From NCBI RefSeq assembly GCF_016464625.1, contig NZ_JAEAGO010000001.1, positions 558,001 through 622,000 on the forward strand: a stretch of DNA of 64,000 nt, read 5' to 3'. Each line of letters starts with the position of its first letter. Position 1 is the stretch's first letter. Shown here piece by piece: positions 60,860 through 64,000 of this stretch. The notes under the pieces were generated by a model. The model searched no databases and had not been told where the DNA came from. It saw nothing but the letters and a program-made list of their open reading frames with translations. A program made the translations under genes and the position numbers. The DNA comes from Penaeicola halotolerans. Its GTDB lineage: Bacteria > Bacteroidota > Bacteroidia > Cytophagales > Cyclobacteriaceae.

Positions 60860-62062
60860 TTAATGCCCATGTCCTCCGCCTTCTTCTTCGGTGTTTTTGG
60901 CTTTCGCCAAAAGTGTGAAAGCACCTTTGGTTACCAATTTCAGGCTGTTGATATCCAATGAACTATCTGCCGGACTGATTTGTGTATAACCGTCCTCCGT
61001 ATATCCTTTTTGTACTTCTACCATTTCAAAGTCATGCACCTGTTGGCCGTTCTCTGACTTTTCGCCTGAATAGGCAAAGACGTAATGCTTGCCGCCAAAT
61101 CTCACGATGGACTCTTCCGGTGCCGTCCAGGTTTCATTGCTGTCGGTCTCGACCTTAGCTGCCACATACATGCCCGGTTTTAGATCCTCATACATCTGCT
61201 TCAGGTGGCCGTGTACGGTAACAGAGCGGTCTTCTCTGACCCCACTGCCTATCAGGAATACTTCGGCCTCACGCCACTCATCGGGTGAATTTGCCAGGGC
61301 AAAGCGGATGCGCTGACCTTCCTTGACCCGTGGAACATCGTTCTCATAAACGGTGAGTTCCACATGCAGGTCTTCCGAGTTGGTTATGTCCATGATGACG
61401 TCCTGTGGGTTGATGTATTTGCCCACGTTGGTGTACACCTCACGAACAGCGCCTGTTACCGGTGAATAAATGTTGACGGACGCAGAAACGTTACCCTCTT
61501 TGATCTTGGGGATGCTGAAACCGATTAATTTCAGCCTTTCCTCCATGCTTTTAATACGGGCTTCATTGGCAAGGTAGTCGCTTTTTGCCTGTTGAAAGGC
61601 TTTGCCGGAGGCCACCTTTTCATCAAACAACTTCTTTTGACGGTCATATTCTGCTTTGAGAAATTCCTGGTTGGCTAAGCCTTCCAGGTAATCTTGTTGA
61701 AATTGAATGAACTCCGGATTTTCAATCACCACCAATAGCTGGCCTTTTTTTACTTTGCTACCGGGCAACATCTCGGTGTATTTCACAAACCCGCCATAGG
61801 GCATGTTGATGGAAACATTGCTTTGCGGAGGCACGTCAATCACTCCGTTGACCCGAAGTTCTGAGCCAATAACCCGCTGTTCCACGTTTCCTATTTTGAT
61901 ACCCGCCTGCTCAAATTGTGCCTGCGAAAGTTCCACTGTATTTTCACCTTCTTCGTGGTGCTCTTCTGTTGTTCCTTCGTTTTTTGAACCACAGGAAGCA
62001 ATGGTCAATCCCAGGAGAAAAACCATTGAGATGCTTTTGATGTATTTGAATGTATTTTTCAT
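60860..62062 (-). CDS. czcB: RND efflux periplasmic adaptor lipoprotein (CzcB-type)
   Basis: A 400-residue membrane-fusion protein linking the inner-membrane RND pump to the outer-membrane channel. The lipoprotein signal ends LGLTIASC (Cys24). Barrel-sandwich segments include YTEMLPGSKVKKGQLLVVIENPEFIQFQQDY and VNIYSPVTGAVREVYTNVGKYINPQDVIMDI; the hairpin (about 120-185) is coiled coil. The C-terminus ends in GGGHGH, a possible metal-binding tail. It is followed by the TauE gene and preceded by the CzcA/TolC fusion gene (14-base gap). Confidence 0.9.
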   Translation of the reverse strand: MKNTFKYIKSISMVFLLGLTIASCGSKNEGTTEEHHEEGENTVELSQAQFEQAGIKIGNVEQRVIGSELRVNGVIDVPPQSNVSINMPYGGFVKYTEMLPGSKVKKGQLLVVIENPEFIQFQQDYLEGLANQEFLKAEYDRQKKLFDEKVASGKAFQQAKSDYLANEARIKSMEERLKLIGFSIPKIKEGNVSASVNIYSPVTGAVREVYTNVGKYINPQDVIMDITNSEDLHVELTVYENDVPRVKEGQRIRFALANSPDEWREAEVFLIGSGVREDRSVTVHGHLKQMYEDLKPGMYVAAKVETDSNETWTAPEESIVRFGGKHYVFAYSGEKSENGQQVHDFEMVEVQKGYTEDGYTQISPADSSLDINSLKLVTKGAFTLLAKAKNTEEEGGGHGH

Positions 62063-62076
62063 TGTTGATTTCTTTT

Positions 62077-64000
62077 TTATTGAATGCCTGAGATGAACTC
62101 GATCTGAATGATGGTTTGGTTGTATTGGTTGAGGATGTCCAGGTAGTTGAACCGGACGGTTAAAGCCCGGTTGAGTCCCTGTATGTATTCCACGTAACCA
62201 ATTTCCCCGCTTTCAAAACCTCTTTGAGCTTGTTTGAGAATTAGCTCTGCCTGAGGCAGGGCGTTTTGCTCATAATAATCGAGACTGGTTTGAAATTTTT
62301 GGTACTGCTGAACGAGCGACCTGAATCTGCCTTGCAGTTCATTTGTTATTGCTTGCAGCCGTGCTTCACTTTCCTGTTTCCTGAGTTCAGCAGCTTTGAT
62401 TACCGACCCTTGTGCTTTTGCTCCAAAAAGGGGAATGGCCACACCCACCTGAAAACCTGTAAAACGGTCGCTGGAAGTGAAAGTGATAGGATTGCCATCA
62501 ATATCCTGGTTAGGGCCGTTCAACGATTGGTTAAAATAACCCACTGTCAGGTCTGGCAGTAGTCGAGATTTCTCCACTGATTTTTCCCTTTCGGCCACTT
62601 CCATTTGTTGGCGGAACCATGCCAAGGTAGGGTTGTTGGCAATACTTGTGGTATCAAGAAGGACAGTGCTTTCCCGTACTTCGAGCTTGCCCACCGTGAT
62701 GTCCACCGGACTTTCTACATTGAGTAGGGTTTGTAACTGCGTCTGATAAATCTCGATATCCGACAAGCTTTGTTGCAGCATGGCCTTGATCTCAGCGACC
62801 TGCGATTCGGCTGTGGCCTTTTCAAGCAGGTTGCTTTCCCCTGTTTCGTAGCGAAGGTTGGCAGCCCTCACGAAGCGTTGGTAAATGCTGTCCTGCTCCA
62901 GCAACAATTGTCTTTTGCTTTTCTCCAGCCAGAGGAAATACCAGGTTGTTTTTACTTGCTGCACCAGTTCATTTTGGGTGGCGTTTTTTCGCCACTCGCT
63001 GGCTTCCATTCTCGCTTTGGCCAACTTGCTTTGGTTGGCATAAAAAGAGGGAAAAGCAAAACTTTGGCTAATGAACAGCCTACTGTCATTATTATATATG
63101 CTGTTGGTCTGCCCATATTCCATTCCTAAATCAGTTTTGGGCAAATTCCAACTTGCCCCTTTTAATGCTCGTTCCTGCTGTGTTTGCAGGTCTGCAGCTT
63201 TCAGGTTAGGGTTATTTTGAATTGCTACCTGAACTGCCTCTTCCAGCGATTGATAGTTGACCGGTGATTCCTGCGCCTTTACTTCCGTAAACTGGAAGAA
63301 AAACAGACCGATGATCAACAAAGGTGCTACGGCTCCCGGTTTTACTTTTATTCCTCTTTCAAAATAGTAGTAAAGGATGGGCAGCACCACAAGCGTTAAG
63401 AAGGTGGCTGTAATTAAGCCGCCAATGACCACTGTGGCTAAAGGGCGCTGAACTTCCGCACCCCCTGATTGGGAAAGCGCCATAGGCAAAAAGCCCAGAG
63501 AAGCTACGGAAGCTGTCATGATCACTGGTCGCAGACGTATGCTTGTGCCTTTGTAAATCCGCTCGAAAATATCTGTGACCCCTTCTTTTTTCAGGTGGTT
63601 GAACTCGCTGATCAGTACGATTCCATTCAGTACGGCCACCCCAAATAAGGCAATGAAGCCAACGCCTGCCGATATACTAAAAGGCATATCCCTTAGCCAT
63701 AAGGCGAAGATGCCCCCGATGGCAGAAAGCGGGATGGCTGTAAAAATGAGTATGCCTTGCTTGATGGAACCAAAGGTGAAATAGAGCAAAACGAAAATCA
63801 GTAACAAGGCCAGAGGCACGGCAAAAGCAAGGCGTTCACGTGCTTCCACGAGGTTTTCAAACTGGCCACCATAGGTAACTGAATAACCTGGTGCGAATAC
63901 GACTGATTCGTCAATTTTATTCCTGAGCTCATCCACCACGCTTTCCACGTCCCGGTTGCGCACATTAAAAGCTACAATGATTCTTCTCCGGGTGTCGTCC
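62077..64000 (-). CDS. czcA: CzcA-type RND metal pump fused to TolC-type outer-membrane channel (partial, runs off right edge)
   Basis: The frame is open through 63999, so the true start is outside the window; the in-frame Met at 63963 is internal. The visible 640 residues begin with the last RND part: VTYGGQFENLVEARERLAFAVPLALLLIFVLLYF, FIALFGVAVLNGIVLISEFN and ATVVIGGLITATFLTLVVLPILYYYFE. A hydrophobic stretch ending VKAQESP follows (about 225-245 after the Met) and then a full TolC/OEP domain with SLEEAVQVAIQNNPNLKAADLQTQQ and AIPLFGAKAQGSVIKAAELR. CzcA-TolC fusions are known in Bacteroidota. It would export divalent metals with CzcB. Confidence 0.88.
   Translation of the reverse strand, partial: DDTRRRIIVAFNVRNRDVESVVDELRNKIDESVVFAPGYSVTYGGQFENLVEARERLAFAVPLALLLIFVLLYFTFGSIKQGILIFTAIPLSAIGGIFALWLRDMPFSISAGVGFIALFGVAVLNGIVLISEFNHLKKEGVTDIFERIYKGTSIRLRPVIMTASVASLGFLPMALSQSGGAEVQRPLATVVIGGLITATFLTLVVLPILYYYFERGIKVKPGAVAPLLIIGLFFFQFTEVKAQESPVNYQSLEEAVQVAIQNNPNLKAADLQTQQERALKGASWNLPKTDLGMEYGQTNSIYNNDSRLFISQSFAFPSFYANQSKLAKARMEASEWRKNATQNELVQQVKTTWYFLWLEKSKRQLLLEQDSIYQRFVRAANLRYETGESNLLEKATAESQVAEIKAMLQQSLSDIEIYQTQLQTLLNVESPVDITVGKLEVRESTVLLDTTSIANNPTLAWFRQQMEVAEREKSVEKSRLLPDLTVGYFNQSLNGPNQDIDGNPITFTSSDRFTGFQVGVAIPLFGAKAQGSVIKAAELRKQESEARLQAITNELQGRFRSLVQQYQKFQTSLDYYEQNALPQAELILKQAQRGFESGEIGYVEYIQGLNRALTVRFNYLDILNQYNQTIIQIEFISGIQ

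Overview
The window looks like a chromosomal segment of a Bacteroidota bacterium, probably Cytophagales-like. The evidence is AT-rich DNA, TAnnTTTG-type promoter elements, weak Shine-Dalgarno sites, and many Bacteroidota-typical families (DUF4394, DUF6266, DUF6943, CzcA fused to TolC). No rRNA, tRNA or CRISPR array was recognised.

Positions 1-32.8 kb read as ordinary backbone: two convergent L,D-transpeptidases, a Crp/Fnr regulator, a deoxynucleoside kinase, 3-hydroxybutyryl-CoA dehydrogenase, a CvfB-like S1 protein, a sterol-desaturase-family protein, topoisomerase IV (parE-parC) with a TrmH-like methyltransferase, the classic thrS-infC-rpmI-rplT cluster, a double-repeat DUF4394 lipoprotein, a DUF72 protein, and an inorganic-carbon uptake pair (dabB-dabA) divergent from a LysR regulator. 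A membrane-protein gene at 21.06-21.99 kb is broken by two single-base shifts. The 5.36-6.43 kb gap holds palindromic and tandem repeats.

From about 33 kb to the right edge the content is accessory and nearly every gene lies on the minus strand. It opens with DUF6266 and DUF6943 genes. A largely gene-free stretch of about 1.8 kb (34.4-36.1 kb) follows, full of hairpins and diverged repeats and containing one 51-aa membrane-protein gene. Next comes a DoxX / rifamycin ADP-ribosyltransferase / MarR module flanked by two direct repeats of about 150 bp (96% identical by my count). After that come single cargo genes: serine protease, beta-lactamase-fold hydrolase, DUF4287, DUF1761, a DUF6265-SRPBCC fusion and an AraC regulator.

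The most remarkable locus is 44.5-57.0 kb. An eight-gene, tightly packed minus-strand operon reads: XRE regulator, HsdM, HsdS, RhuM, a ParB-like/AAA ATPase fusion, a TOPRIM-like protein, HsdR, and a Piwi-domain prokaryotic Argonaute whose visible active-site positions are degenerate. Stop/start overlaps join ATPase to TOPRIM protein and HsdR to Argonaute. I read it as a type I restriction system with a PARIS/OLD-like ATPase-nuclease pair and an Argonaute built into the same transcript. An inverted repeat over a candidate promoter upstream of the XRE gene suggests autoregulation.

The right end (57.2-64.0 kb) is a heavy-metal efflux operon: CzcA fused to a TolC-type channel (running off the edge), CzcB, a TauE/SafE permease, a P1B-4-like metal ATPase and a DUF3703 protein. 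Defence and metal-resistance cargo together suggest an integrative element, but no integrase, relaxase or tra gene lies inside the window, so this stays an inference.
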